64,000 nt of DNA from Mycobacterium sp. Z3061 (lineage in GTDB: Bacteria > Actinomycetota > Actinomycetes > Mycobacteriales > Mycobacteriaceae): the NCBI RefSeq assembly GCF_031583025.1, contig NZ_CP134062.1, positions 3,906,001 through 3,970,000 on the forward strand. The letters run 5' to 3'. Shown here one piece after another: positions 34,276-43,918 of the stretch. Each line of letters opens with the position of its first letter. The first letter of the stretch is position 1. A program made the translations under genes and the position numbers. The notes under the pieces are model-generated. The model saw nothing but the letters and a program-made list of their open reading frames with translations. It ran no database searches and had not been told where the DNA came from.

Positions 34276-34305
34276 AATCTCGTAGTTACCACGGTAAACG
34301 AGATT
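34276..34305. promoter_or_regulatory. 30-bp near-perfect palindrome, candidate operator
   Basis: Outer arms AATCTCGT (34276-34283) and ACGAGATT (34298-34305) and inner arms TTACC (34286-34290) and GGTAA (34293-34297) pair perfectly, with only a 2-base bulge AG on the left. It lies about 195 bp from metH and 210 bp from the PAC2 gene, so a regulator bound here could affect either. It resembles TetR-type operators in form; no regulator gene is adjacent. Confidence 0.5.
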
Positions 34306-34503
34306 CCAACCAGACCTATTTCACATCCTGCCGCCGTCACACAAAAAATTTAGGCGGGCTATGGATCTGCGGGTTTCGGGCAGCCCAGCGAGATTGCCAC
34401 CACGGTTGCCAGCAGGACTTCAGGCACGACCGCTGCGGCGAAGTCGACGATGGTGACGCTTCCGGCACAGCCACACCCGCATTGGCGCCGCTTCACCACG
34501 CCG

Positions 34504-34509
34504 TAGGCT
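34504..34509 (+). promoter_or_regulatory. -10 element of the PAC2 gene
   Basis: TAGGCT (TANNNT) ends 6 nt before GTG 34516, indicating a leaderless transcript. Confidence 0.55.
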
Positions 34510-34515
34510 TACTGG

Positions 34516-35406
34516 GTGACTTTGCCGGATCGCGGGCCGGGTGACGACGACATGCTGCCCCAGCTGCACAACACCGTCGTCGTCGCGGCTTTCGAGGGCT
34601 GGAATGACGCCGGCGATGCGGCCAGTGACGCGGTGACCCACCTGGCGGCGATCTGGGACGCACTGCCGATCGTCGAGATCGACGACGAGGCGTACTACGA
34701 CTACCAGGTCAATCGCCCGGTCATCCGTCAGGTCGACGGCGTCACCCGGGAGCTGGAGTGGCCGGCGATGCGCATCTCGCACTGCCGACCGCCGGACAGC
34801 GACCGCGACGTGGTGTTGATGCACGGCGTGGAGCCGAACATGCGCTGGCGTACCTTCTGCGACGAGCTGCTGGCGGTCATCGACAAGCTCAACGTCGACA
34901 CCGTCGTCATACTCGGGGCGCTGCTGGCCGACACGCCGCACACGCGGCCGGTGCCGGTCTCCGGCGCGGCCTACTCCTCGGACTCCGCGCGCATGTTCGG
35001 ACTGGAAGAGACCAGGTACGAGGGCCCGACGGGCATCGCCGGGGTGTTCCAGTACGCCTGCGTGGCCGCCGGCATCCCCGCGGTGACGTTCTGGGCGGCG
35101 GTGCCGCACTACGTCTCGCACCCGCCCAACCCGAAGGCGACCGTGGCGCTGTTGCGGCGCGTCGAAGAAGTGCTCGATGTGGAAGTGCCGCTGGGCGATC
35201 TGCCGACCCAGGCCGAGGCGTGGGAGCAGGAGATCACCGAGATGGCCGCCGACGACGAGGAGCTGGCCGAGTACGTGCAGTCCCTCGAGCAGCACGGCGA
35301 CGCCGCGGTGGACGTCAACGAGGCGCTCGGCAAGATCGACGGCGACGCGCTGGCCGCGGAGTTCGAGCGTTATCTGCGGCGCCGCCGGCCCGGGTTCGGG
35401 CTCTGA
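34516..35406 (+). CDS. PAC2 family protein (Rv2125-like)
   Basis: The 296-residue protein has an alpha/beta PAC2 domain over about 20-240 (VVVAAFEGWNDAGDAASDAV; GALLADTPHTRPVPV; YEGPTGIAGVF) and a helical Glu/Asp-rich C-terminus. The family includes proteasome-assembly chaperone 2 in eukaryotes. Bacterial members occur mainly in actinobacteria with proteasomes, but a chaperone role here is only inferred. The start is a leaderless-type GTG. In M. tuberculosis PE_PGRS37, ansP1 and Rv2128 follow; they are absent here. Confidence 0.88.
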   Translation: MTLPDRGPGDDDMLPQLHNTVVVAAFEGWNDAGDAASDAVTHLAAIWDALPIVEIDDEAYYDYQVNRPVIRQVDGVTRELEWPAMRISHCRPPDSDRDVVLMHGVEPNMRWRTFCDELLAVIDKLNVDTVVILGALLADTPHTRPVPVSGAAYSSDSARMFGLEETRYEGPTGIAGVFQYACVAAGIPAVTFWAAVPHYVSHPPNPKATVALLRRVEEVLDVEVPLGDLPTQAEAWEQEITEMAADDEELAEYVQSLEQHGDAAVDVNEALGKIDGDALAAEFERYLRRRRPGFGL

Positions 35407-35460
35407 CCCAGGCACCCGGCCGGGCGACCGGTATACGCGGCATTTTGCGGACTTTCGGGA

Positions 35461-36654
35461 CTAGGGAAGCTCCTCCGAGCCGGTGCGCAACATGGCGACC
35501 ACGGGTGACGGAGGGCCGACCATGGCTGCGGTGATCCGCCGGTTAACCGATCGAAGCCATCCCAGCCGCAACATGGTGCGGCGTTTCCACAGCTGAAAAG
35601 GCGACGACGGCAGGTATCGGTTGGCCGCGTCGCGGGCCGCTTTCTGCGTGTACTCGATCTCCGGGCGCCAGAGCTGTTCGTAGAAGTCCAGCGCCCGGTC
35701 CACCGATGACGTGCGGCGGAACTGCTCGGCCAGTACATAGGCGGCGCCGACGGCCAGCGAGGCACCCTGACCGGCCAGCAACGACACCGCTGAGCAGGCA
35801 TCACCGATCAGCACCACCCGGTTTTTGCGCCACTGCGGCATGACGACCTGGGCGACCTCGTCGTAGTAGATCTGCTGCGGGGGTGGGCAGCGCTGCAATG
35901 CCTCGGGCACCACCCAGCCCATGTCCGCGTAGGTGTCCCGTATTGCCGCCCGGGTGTCCGCGGGCAGTTGCCGATCCGGCGCGCGGTGCACGGCGAAAAC
36001 GGCCACCTTCCCGTTGCGCAACGCGAAGAAGCCGATCTGCCGATCCATGGTGTCAGTCAGGGCGACGTCGTCGCCGGCCGCCTCGCGGATGGCGGGAGCG
36101 TCGAAAACGAAAGCAGCGGTGTGGAATCCGAGGTAGCGGACGTAGTCCGCTTCGTCGCCGAACACCAGAGAACGCACGGTCGAGTGGATTCCGTCGGCGC
36201 CTATCAGCAGATCGGCCTCCAGCGTTTCCCCGCCGTCCAGCGTCACGGTGACAACGTCGCTGTGATCATCGACGCCGGTGACCGTGGCTCCGTACCGCAA
36301 CTCGACGTCGTCGGGCAGGTTGTCCCGCAGGATCTTTTCCAGGTCGGGGCGCATCACGCTGACCAGGCGGCCGCGCAGTGCCCGGTCGATCTTGACGTAT
36401 GACACGGCGGCGCGGCGCCGACCCTGTTCGTCGACCAGGCCGGCCTCGTCGAAGTTGTATCCGGCATCCCGGATGGCCGGCAGCACGCCGATCGCCTCGG
36501 CCGCATCAAAGCCGGCCCCGAAGAAGTCGATCAGGTAGCCGTGGGCGCGGGGACCGGAGGCGCGTTCCAGCAGCACCACCTCGGCGCCGAGGGAGGACAT
36601 GCGTTCCGCGGTGGCCAGCCCGGCGATGCCCGCGCCGCAAACGACGACTTTCAC
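35461..36654 (-). CDS. FAD-dependent monooxygenase (PHBH/TetX-like)
   Basis: The 397-residue group A flavoprotein monooxygenase has an N-terminal Rossmann motif GAGIAGLA at 7-14, the middle motif ADLLIGADGIHSTVR (about 150) and the ribityl-binding GDACSAVSLLAGQGASLA (about 290). Such enzymes hydroxylate small aromatic or polyketide-like substrates with NAD(P)H and O2. The substrate is unknown. The basic C-terminal region (WKRRTMLRLGWLRSVNRR) could be membrane-associated. It lies 9 bp after an SDR gene, so the two probably form a unit absent from the M. tuberculosis locus apart from the SDR. Confidence 0.82.
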   Translation of the reverse strand: MKVVVCGAGIAGLATAERMSSLGAEVVLLERASGPRAHGYLIDFFGAGFDAAEAIGVLPAIRDAGYNFDEAGLVDEQGRRRAAVSYVKIDRALRGRLVSVMRPDLEKILRDNLPDDVELRYGATVTGVDDHSDVVTVTLDGGETLEADLLIGADGIHSTVRSLVFGDEADYVRYLGFHTAAFVFDAPAIREAAGDDVALTDTMDRQIGFFALRNGKVAVFAVHRAPDRQLPADTRAAIRDTYADMGWVVPEALQRCPPPQQIYYDEVAQVVMPQWRKNRVVLIGDACSAVSLLAGQGASLAVGAAYVLAEQFRRTSSVDRALDFYEQLWRPEIEYTQKAARDAANRYLPSSPFQLWKRRTMLRLGWLRSVNRRITAAMVGPPSPVVAMLRTGSEELP

Positions 36655-36663
36655 GCTCGGCTG

Positions 36664-37542
36664 CTACTTCTCCAGCTCCTGGGTGTACGCGCTGGTGGAG
36701 CGGCCGAGCGCGAGAACCTGGGCGTCCATCTTGGGCATGATCTCGGCCGCGGTCTTGAGCACCGCGGACTCGCCAAGCCTGGTCGACAGGACCGGCTTGA
36801 TCCAGCGCATCACCGCCACCCAACCTGGGCAGTACACCCGCGTCTTGCGTCCCTCGATGCCCTTGACGAACGCAGCCGCGCACTTGTTGACCGAGGTGGT
36901 CCGGTTCAGCGGCGGAGGCAGTTTGGAGAGCAGCTCGCTGAAGGCCGGCAGGTCGCTCTTGGTGTCGCGCACCAAGGCGGTGTCGATCCAGGCCATGTGG
37001 GCCGACCCGACGCTGACACCCAGATGGGCCACCTCCAGCCGCAGCGCGTTGGCCAGATGTTCGTTGCCCGCCTTGGACATGTCGTAGGGCACCATTCCCG
37101 GAGCGGCGGCGTAGGCGGCCAGCGAAGAGACGATCAGCACGTAGCCGCGCCGGTCGATGATCGAGGGCAGCGTGGCGCGCACGGTATAGAAGACGCCCAT
37201 CAAGTTGACATCGATGACCCGCTTGGCCGCCTCGGGATCGACGGTGAGCACCGAGCCGTAGCTGGCGATGCCGGCGTTGGCGACCACCACGTCGATGCCG
37301 CCGAACTTCTCGACGGCCTGGTCCGCGGCGGCCTGCATGGCTTTCAGGTCACGCACGTCGGCGACGACGGTCAGCACCCGTCCGTCTCCGCCGAGTTCGG
37401 CTGCGATCGACTTGAGCTCGGCTTCGCCGAGGTCGGTCAGGACGAGCTTGGCGCCCTTGTTATGCAGCCTGCGGGCGACCTCGGCGCCGATACCGCGCCC
37501 GGCGCCGGTGATGAAAATGACCTTGTCCTGCACCGATGTCAT
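36664..37542 (-). CDS. Short-chain dehydrogenase/reductase (Rv2129c-like)
   Basis: The 292-residue classical SDR has NAD(P)-binding TGAGRGIG at 12-19, NAG near 90, the catalytic Ser in VSSLAAYAA and the Tyr-x3-Lys in YDMSK (about 153). A C-terminal extension (about 230-292) contains PGWVAVMRW. The substrate is unknown; the extended C-terminus is common in mycobacterial lipid-related SDRs. Its neighbours are the FAD monooxygenase (9 bp downstream) and mshC (24 bp upstream), all on the minus strand. Confidence 0.88.
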   Translation of the reverse strand: MTSVQDKVIFITGAGRGIGAEVARRLHNKGAKLVLTDLGEAELKSIAAELGGDGRVLTVVADVRDLKAMQAAADQAVEKFGGIDVVVANAGIASYGSVLTVDPEAAKRVIDVNLMGVFYTVRATLPSIIDRRGYVLIVSSLAAYAAAPGMVPYDMSKAGNEHLANALRLEVAHLGVSVGSAHMAWIDTALVRDTKSDLPAFSELLSKLPPPLNRTTSVNKCAAAFVKGIEGRKTRVYCPGWVAVMRWIKPVLSTRLGESAVLKTAAEIMPKMDAQVLALGRSTSAYTQELEK

Positions 37543-37566
37543 GGCGCAAAAGGTACCACCGCAGGC

Positions 37567-38802
37567 TTACAGGCCGATTCCCAGCAGCGCATCGACGGCG
37601 GTGGCCACCAACCCGGGCGCCGTCTCGTCGTGGCCGCCGTATTCCAGCGCGTCCGTCGTCCAACCATCAAGCGCAGCAATCGCTTTCGGCGTGTCGAGGT
37701 CGTCGGCCAGGTAGCGGCGGACCCGGGCCAGCACGTCGGTGGCGTCGGGTGCGGCCGGCAGCGAGGTCGCGGTACGCCAGCGGTCCAGGCGGGTGTGCGC
37801 CTCGTCGAGCACCTGCCGGCTCCAGAACCGGTCAGCCCGGTAATGCCCGGCGAGCAGACCCAGCCGCACCGCCGACGGGTCGACGCCCTGGGAGCGCAAC
37901 TGCGATACCAGCACCAGGTTGCCCCGGCTCTTGGACATCTTGTGCCCTTCCCAGCCGATCATCCCGGCGTGCACGTAGTGGCGGGCGAATCTGCGCTCGC
38001 CACTGACACATTCGGCATGGGCGGCGGTGAACTCGTGGTGCGGGAAGATCAGGTCGCTGCCGCCGCCCTGGATGTCGACTTCGCTGCCGATCCGGCTGAG
38101 CGCGATGGCGGCGCATTCGACGTGCCAGCCCGGGCGACCGGCTCCGAACGGGGACGGCCAGCTGGGCTCCCCGGGCCGGTTGACGCGCCACAGCAGCGCG
38201 TCGAGTCCGTCGGTCTTGCCGGGCCGGTGCGGATCACCACCACGCTGTTCGAACAGGTCCAGCATGGTTTCGCGGTCGTAGCCCGATTCGTAGCCGAACT
38301 GCAGGGTGGCGTCGGCCCGGTAGTAGACGTCCGGGTATTCGCCGTCGACGACGTAGGCCGCCCCGGAGGCGACCATCTTTTCGACGAGCTCCACCATTTC
38401 CGGGATCGCCTCGGTCGCCCCGACGTACTCGTGCGGCGGCAGCACCCGCAGCGCCGTCATGTCCTCGCGGAACAGCGCGACTTCCCGGTCGGCCAGTTCG
38501 CGCCAGTCGATTCCGTCGCGGTCGGCACGTTCGAACAGCGGATCGTCGACGTCGGTGACGTTCTGCACGTATTGCACGTCATGGCCGAGATCCAGCCACA
38601 GGCGGTGGATGAGGTCGAAGGTCAGGTAGGTGGCGGCGTGGCCGAGATGCGTTGCGTCGTACGGTGTGATGCCGCAGACGTACATCGTGGCCTGGCGGCC
38701 GGGGGTAACGGGACGGATCTGCCGGTCGGCGGTGTCGTAGAGCCGCAATTCGGGGCCGCGTCCGGGTAACGCCGGGACCGGCGGAGAAGACCACGACCGC
38801 AT
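37567..38802 (-). CDS. mshC: Mycothiol cysteine ligase MshC
   Basis: The 411-residue cysteinyl-tRNA synthetase-like enzyme ligates cysteine to GlcN-Ins in mycothiol synthesis with ATP. The HIGH-like motif is HLGH at 52-55. The zinc-ligand cysteine is Cys43 in YVCGITPYD, with further ligands in WHVECAA and FPHHEF, and the KMSKS loop is near 290. The tRNA anticodon-binding part of CysS is missing, as expected. cysQ, another sulfur gene, lies 5 kb away, separated by an inserted regulator and dehydrogenase. Confidence 0.96.
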   Translation of the reverse strand: MRSWSSPPVPALPGRGPELRLYDTADRQIRPVTPGRQATMYVCGITPYDATHLGHAATYLTFDLIHRLWLDLGHDVQYVQNVTDVDDPLFERADRDGIDWRELADREVALFREDMTALRVLPPHEYVGATEAIPEMVELVEKMVASGAAYVVDGEYPDVYYRADATLQFGYESGYDRETMLDLFEQRGGDPHRPGKTDGLDALLWRVNRPGEPSWPSPFGAGRPGWHVECAAIALSRIGSEVDIQGGGSDLIFPHHEFTAAHAECVSGERRFARHYVHAGMIGWEGHKMSKSRGNLVLVSQLRSQGVDPSAVRLGLLAGHYRADRFWSRQVLDEAHTRLDRWRTATSLPAAPDATDVLARVRRYLADDLDTPKAIAALDGWTTDALEYGGHDETAPGLVATAVDALLGIGL

Positions 38803-38858
38803 GCGTCGACTTTAGGCCCGGTGACGATGCGGCCCGCGCAGCGGGGCGCGGTGGGGGT

Positions 38859-38884
38859 CCCCCAGCCGCGAAGCGGCGAGGGGG
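38859..38884 (-). terminator. GC-rich hairpin after the LuxR-type regulator gene
   Basis: CCCCC-A-GCCGC-GAA-GCGGC-GA-GGGGG folds as a nested stem with a GAA loop. A second small palindrome (TGGGGGTCCCCCA) overlaps it. It sits between the regulator stop and the mshC start, both on the minus strand, and would separate the two transcripts. The sequence resembles hairpins dispersed in mycobacterial intergenic regions. Confidence 0.55.
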
Positions 38885-38918
38885 CGAGGCGGGCAATCAA
38901 GCCGGGCGAGACGACGGG

Positions 38919-41900
38919 CTAGCCATCCTGACGCGCCGTCTCCCGGATGAGCTGGGCGCGAGAAGCAAGGCCCAGTTTGGCGTAGACGTGTGTCAGATGG
39001 GTCTGCACCGTTCGCGGCGAGATGAACATCCGTTCCGCGATGTCGTTATTGGTCAGTCCCTCGTTCACGAGCCGGACCACCTCGCGCTCAGTCCTGGTCA
39101 GCGACGCCCACCCCGTGGTCGGGCGTTTTCGCCCGCCCCGGCCCCGGACTGCGTACGAGATCACCTCGGCGGTCGGGGAATTGACGCCCGCAGCCCAAGC
39201 GGCATCGAAGTGCGGCTCACCCATCAACGTTCGAATCTCGGCGAGAATAGATTCGTGGTCGGCACGGCGCAACGGGAAGCTGTTTTCGCCGGTTCGCCGA
39301 CGCAGGGCATGCGCCGCAGCGAACATGCGCGTCGCGTCCCGGTAATTGCCGCCATCTGCACTGCACTCGGCTTTGCATTCGAGCACGTGGGCAATCCCTA
39401 ACATCGCCTCACTTTCCGCGCCGTAGGCCAATGCCTCGTCGACGTCGCGTCCGACTTGTTCGAAATCACCTTCCGACCGCGCGACGACGGCACGAGTGGC
39501 CAACGCCTGCAGCCGGTGCCAGCCCGCGGTCGTCGCAACCGCCTTGTCCGCCCACCATCGTGCGGCCGACAGGTCACCGGCGAGGTAGGCGACCTGCGCG
39601 ATCGGCACAACGTTGATCGGTCCCTGCCCGCTGCTGCCGATGCGCTGCTGGACCAAATCGACCGCGTCCTGTGCGGTCGCGACATCACCCGCAGCAATGG
39701 CGGCGACGGCCAGGGCCACACCGGCCGCGCTCTCGGACAGGCCCCCGAGCTCAGCCGCGGCGGTGACCGCGTCACGAGCGGCTGCACAAGCTGCGCGGTC
39801 ATCACCCTGGTAGGCAAGTGCATGAGCCAGTCCCATCAAGCTCAGCACCACATACATCTTGTCCTGGGCGATCTCGGCCTCGACCCGCACTTCTCGCAGC
39901 TGCGCGGCAGCCTGGTCCAGCTGCCCGCGCATGATCATCGACCAGGCGAGCCACGTCCGGCAGCGGCGCGACTCGACCCGGTCTCCGATCTCGTCGGCCA
40001 GTTGGCTGCCTTCTTCGGCGGCGATCCCCGCTTCCTTCGGATCTCCCGCCATGACCGCTCCGTAAGCCTGCACCGTGAGGCAGCGGGCAAGTATTCGGCG
40101 GTCGTCCATGGTCCGTGCGATCGCGGTAGCTTCGGCAAAATACGGCTGAGCGATCTGCGTCTGGTGGGCGGTGTTGTAGCCACAAGCGGTGAGCGCATTC
40201 GCCAGTAGGGCCGGGTCATCGAGGTCGCGAGCGATCGCCAGGGCCTGCTGCGCCTGCGCCAGGCTGTCGTGGCCGCTGGTGTAGGCGGTCAGCACAGACT
40301 TGTCGGCCAGCGCCCGGGCCCGCACCGACAGCGCCCGGTCCGGATCGTCGTCGCCTTTTTCGAGGATGGCGTCGAACCAGGCACGTCCCTCGTCGGCGCG
40401 ACCACGCCCGCGCCACAGCGGTTGCAGCGAGGAGGCCAATCGCAGCGCCGACTCGACGTCGGACGTTTCCCGGCTCCACGTGAATGCCGCACGGAGATTG
40501 TCGATTTCGGCGTCAGCCCACTCGATGAGGCGCTCGTCGTCGCGGAGTCCGGGCTCCGGTGACACCGTTGCCAGCGTGGTGAAGTGGTCGCGGTGACATT
40601 CGCGCAGCATGTTCGTCTCGCCGGATTCGCCCAACTTCTCCGCGGCGTATTGCCGCACCGTTTCCAGGAGCCGATAGCGGGTTTGTCGCCTACTGTGATC
40701 CGCGAGCACCAGCGACTTGTCGACGAGCAGAATCAGGAGTTCCAAGACCTGGTCGCGCGGCAGTTCGGTTCCCGATGCGACCGCCTGGACGGCGCCGAGA
40801 TCGAAGCCGCCGTGAAACACCGACAGGCGGCGAAACAGGATTCGTTCCCGCTCCGTCAGCAACTCGTGCGACCAATCCACGGACGCGCGCAACGTCTGGT
40901 GGCGGCCTACGATCGCGCGGGCGCTGCCGGTGATCAGCCGGAAGCGATCGTGCAACGTGTCCAGTATCTCGGCCAGCGATAACGCCCGTACCCGGGCCGC
41001 TGCCAGCTCCAGGGCCAGTGGTATGCCGTCGAGGCGGCGGCAGATCTCGGCCAGACTATCGGCATCTTCAGCGGTCACCGTGAACCCCGCGCGAGCCTCA
41101 GCGGCACGGTGGGTGAACAGTTCGACCGCTTCGTCGCCCAGCGCGAGCGACGGCACCCTCCAGCTGACTTCGCCGGCTGCGCCCAGCGGTTGGCGGCTGG
41201 TCGTGAGCACCCTCGATCTGCCTCCCGCGGCCGCGAGCGCGGCGATCAGCGATGCGCTGGCGTCCAGCAGGTGCTCGCAGTTATCCAAAATCACGAGCGC
41301 ACAGCGCTCGCCGATGAATTGAGCCAATATCGCAGTCGTGGTCGAGCTGTCCGGCGCGTCGGGTAGTCCCAGTGCGCGCGCCATCACCATCGGCACCATG
41401 CCCGGCTCGCTGACCGGCGCCAAGTTCACGAACCAAACCCCGTCGCCGAACTCGTCGGCCACCTGTGCGGCTACCTCGATCGCGAGCCGGGTCTTTCCCA
41501 CTCCGCCCGCGCCCGTCAACGTCACCAGGCGGTGGGTCTGCAGCAAGCGCCTCACCTCGGCAAGCTCAGCGGTACGACCCACGAAGCTGCTCGTTTGAAC
41601 TGGAAGTTGCCGAGGCATGCGCGGATTCGATGCGACGCGGGGTGGGGCGCCGTCGGCGAGTTCGGGGTGGCACAGCCGCACCACCCGCTCTGGCCTGGCA
41701 GAGTCCACGAGCGGGTGAGCGCCCAAATCGCTCAGCCACGCCGCGTCAGGTAGTCGATCCTGCACCAACGCCGCGGTGGCTGCGGATATCAGCACCTGGC
41801 CATCACCGGCGAGGTCGCGCAGCCGCGCAGCGACCCGCAGGGTCGGCGCGGCGTATTCACCTGCGTCGCAACGATGAACCTCGCCGGTGTGTATCCCGAT

Positions 41901-42164
41901 GCGAACCTGAAGTTTGGCCGAAGCGCCCAAGCGCAGAGCGGCTGCCACTGCATCACTGGCGCGGGTGAAGGCCGCCACCGAAACGGCAGTCAGGGCCGGC
42001 TCCACGTCCGGGTCGGGCAGCTGCACACCATCGTGGTCAGCGAAGGCCTCAGCAAAGATACGGCTGGCCCGTTGGGAAGCAATGTGGTCAGCCGACAGCA
42101 CGGTCACCGTTCCGGTCGGCCTAAGCCCACTCACACCGCTCCACCTCGTCAGAGCCGAGTCCAC
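38919..42164 (-). CDS. Large LuxR-type ATPase regulator with degenerate cyclase domain
   Basis: The 1081-residue protein has an N-terminal cyclase-homology domain (about 18-165; RIGIHTGE kept, but the metal-binding FxD-type motif replaced by VLSADHIAS), so it is probably inactive. A STAND/NB-ARC ATPase follows (Walker A GAGGVGKT at 218-225; LVILDNCEHLL), then a long TPR-like helical region (about 560-990) and a C-terminal LuxR HTH (about 1010-1075, ERMFISPRTVQTHL). It is typical of large mycobacterial signal-integrating activators. It is divergent from an aldehyde dehydrogenase gene across 182 bp, a likely target. It is not in the M. tuberculosis locus. Confidence 0.85.
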   Translation of the reverse strand: MDSALTRWSGVSGLRPTGTVTVLSADHIASQRASRIFAEAFADHDGVQLPDPDVEPALTAVSVAAFTRASDAVAAALRLGASAKLQVRIGIHTGEVHRCDAGEYAAPTLRVAARLRDLAGDGQVLISAATAALVQDRLPDAAWLSDLGAHPLVDSARPERVVRLCHPELADGAPPRVASNPRMPRQLPVQTSSFVGRTAELAEVRRLLQTHRLVTLTGAGGVGKTRLAIEVAAQVADEFGDGVWFVNLAPVSEPGMVPMVMARALGLPDAPDSSTTTAILAQFIGERCALVILDNCEHLLDASASLIAALAAAGGRSRVLTTSRQPLGAAGEVSWRVPSLALGDEAVELFTHRAAEARAGFTVTAEDADSLAEICRRLDGIPLALELAAARVRALSLAEILDTLHDRFRLITGSARAIVGRHQTLRASVDWSHELLTERERILFRRLSVFHGGFDLGAVQAVASGTELPRDQVLELLILLVDKSLVLADHSRRQTRYRLLETVRQYAAEKLGESGETNMLRECHRDHFTTLATVSPEPGLRDDERLIEWADAEIDNLRAAFTWSRETSDVESALRLASSLQPLWRGRGRADEGRAWFDAILEKGDDDPDRALSVRARALADKSVLTAYTSGHDSLAQAQQALAIARDLDDPALLANALTACGYNTAHQTQIAQPYFAEATAIARTMDDRRILARCLTVQAYGAVMAGDPKEAGIAAEEGSQLADEIGDRVESRRCRTWLAWSMIMRGQLDQAAAQLREVRVEAEIAQDKMYVVLSLMGLAHALAYQGDDRAACAAARDAVTAAAELGGLSESAAGVALAVAAIAAGDVATAQDAVDLVQQRIGSSGQGPINVVPIAQVAYLAGDLSAARWWADKAVATTAGWHRLQALATRAVVARSEGDFEQVGRDVDEALAYGAESEAMLGIAHVLECKAECSADGGNYRDATRMFAAAHALRRRTGENSFPLRRADHESILAEIRTLMGEPHFDAAWAAGVNSPTAEVISYAVRGRGGRKRPTTGWASLTRTEREVVRLVNEGLTNNDIAERMFISPRTVQTHLTHVYAKLGLASRAQLIRETARQDG

Positions 42165-42346
42165 GTCTCGCTCGTGCGCGCCGACTCAGGACGGTCGGCG
42201 TGGCTAGCACCTTCCGAATCCGCCACCGCGCACGGCTGGTTACCGCTTTCCGTTTGTCTTCAGCCGGAAACCTACGCGGTTTTGCCGATGATGTCTGTGG
42301 GCGCGGTGCAGGATCATCGACTCGCACCGCGACCACAGGAGGACCG

Positions 42347-43915
42347 ATGACGACCGACATCACTCGTCGCTCAGATCGAGCGGGCGTCGCAGACCGGAAG
42401 CAGCGTCACGAACCCGACGAGGTGGTCGTCGCCTGCCCGGCCACCGGGGAAGCGGTCGGCAGCGTCTCGGTGACGACGCCGCATCAGGTACGGGCGACGG
42501 CGGCACGGCTGCGAGACGCCCAGCCCGCCTGGCGACATCTCGGTGTCGGGGGCCGCGCCCACTGGCTGGGCAGGTGGCGCGACTGGATGTTGGACCACCG
42601 TGACCAGGTGCTGACGCTGCTGCAACTGGAAACGGGTAAGTCGTGGGCGGATGCCGGCGTCGAGATCGCCGCCGTGCAGATCATCAACTACTGGATCGAC
42701 AACGCCGACGCCTTCCTGGCAGAACGGGCGGTGCGACCCTACGGCGCGGCCAACGCGGCCAAGAAGCTGACGATCGCCTACGAGCCGTACCCACTCGTCG
42801 GGGTGATCACCCCGTGGAACGGTCCGCTTTCGGTGCCGCTTCTTGACGTCCCAGCGGCATTGATGGCGGGTTGCGCCGTGCTGTCCAAGCCCTCAGAGTT
42901 CGCGCCGCTCGCCTGGCATTTGGTCGTCGACGGCTGGAAAGAAATCGGAGCCCCGGACGTGCTCGACGTGGCGTTCGGCTACGGCGAAACCGGTGCGGCC
43001 CTGGTTGACGTGGTCGATTACGTCATGTTCACCGGCTCGGTCAACACCGGCCGCCGCATCGCTGTGAGCGCCGCGCAGCGGTTGATCCCATGTGACTTGG
43101 AGCTTGGCGGCAAGGACGCGATGATCGTCTGCGCCGATGCCGACATCGACCGAGCGGTCGACGGCGCGGTCTGGGGCGGCTTCGCCTACTCCGGTCAGGT
43201 CTGCATCTCGGTTGAGCGGGTCTACGTCGAGGCGCCGGTCTACGACGAGTTCGTGCAGAAGCTGGTGGTCAGGACAGCGCAGCTGCGCCAGGGTATGGAC
43301 GCCGCGCACGACTACTCCTGCGAGATCGGCGCCATGACCAACGCACAGCAGCTCGCCATCGTGACCCGCCATGTCGACGATGCCGTCAGCAAGGGAGCCA
43401 AGGTGCTCATCGGCGGCAAGTCGGCCGGTGGGCCCGGCCTCTTCTACGAGCCGACCGTGCTCGTCGACGTCGATCACACGATGGATTGCATGCGTGAGGA
43501 GACTTTCGGCCCGACCCTGCCGGTCATGAAAGTGCGTGACGCTGCCGAGGCCATAGCGAAAGCCAACGACTCGAATTTCGGCTTGTCGGGCAGCGTGTGG
43601 ACCCGCGACAGACACAAAGCCAATGCACTTGCCCGGCAATGGAATACCGGGACGGTGAACATCAACAACGTGATCACCGGCCTGTTGCAGTTCGGTGTCC
43701 CAATGGCCGGGTGGCACGAATCCGGACTCGGCTCGCGCTCGGGCGGCGCCGAGGGGATCCGCAAGTACTGCCGCACCAAGAGCATCGTCGCCGACCGCGT
43801 CGCCATGAAAAAGGAGCTGCTGTGGTATCCCTACAGCCCCAGGAAGGGCCGCGCGGTCGAAAAAATCGTCAGAGCACTGTCGGCGAAAGACTGGCGGCGC
43901 AGATTCGGCCGCTGA
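42347..43915 (+). CDS. NAD(P)-dependent aldehyde dehydrogenase
   Basis: The 522-residue protein of the aldehyde dehydrogenase superfamily has the active-site Asn158 (PWNGP), the general base Glu252 (LELGGKD) and the catalytic Cys286 (GQVCIS). The cofactor-binding FTGSVNTG lies at 228-235. The substrate is not certain; it recalls succinate-semialdehyde-type enzymes and membrane-associated members with basic C-termini. ATG 42347 follows AGGAGG by 5 nt; an open frame further upstream is not used. The divergent LuxR-type regulator probably controls it. Its stop lies 3 bp from that of cysQ (convergent). Confidence 0.88.
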   Translation: MTTDITRRSDRAGVADRKQRHEPDEVVVACPATGEAVGSVSVTTPHQVRATAARLRDAQPAWRHLGVGGRAHWLGRWRDWMLDHRDQVLTLLQLETGKSWADAGVEIAAVQIINYWIDNADAFLAERAVRPYGAANAAKKLTIAYEPYPLVGVITPWNGPLSVPLLDVPAALMAGCAVLSKPSEFAPLAWHLVVDGWKEIGAPDVLDVAFGYGETGAALVDVVDYVMFTGSVNTGRRIAVSAAQRLIPCDLELGGKDAMIVCADADIDRAVDGAVWGGFAYSGQVCISVERVYVEAPVYDEFVQKLVVRTAQLRQGMDAAHDYSCEIGAMTNAQQLAIVTRHVDDAVSKGAKVLIGGKSAGGPGLFYEPTVLVDVDHTMDCMREETFGPTLPVMKVRDAAEAIAKANDSNFGLSGSVWTRDRHKANALARQWNTGTVNINNVITGLLQFGVPMAGWHESGLGSRSGGAEGIRKYCRTKSIVADRVAMKKELLWYPYSPRKGRAVEKIVRALSAKDWRRRFGR

Positions 43916-43918
43916 GCA

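Larger units (their letters stand above)
34083..34515. other. 430-bp divergent intergenic region between metH and the PAC2 gene
   Basis: The region lacks a convincing gene. It holds the metH ribosome site (34087-34096), an A/T-rich patch with ACAAAAAATTTAG near 34342-34356, a 30-bp near-perfect palindrome in the middle, and the -10 element of the PAC2 gene at the right end. Confidence 0.5.

Noticed and set aside
34083..34500. Possible cobalamin riboswitch upstream of metH
   Set aside because: I looked for the conserved B12-box core on the minus strand and did not find it. Only the palindrome at 34276-34305 stands out. A covariance-model search would settle this.
36541..38769. 742-codon plus-strand frame opposite the SDR and mshC genes
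   Set aside because: It is a shadow of two well-supported minus-strand genes and crosses their boundary. No family is recognisable.
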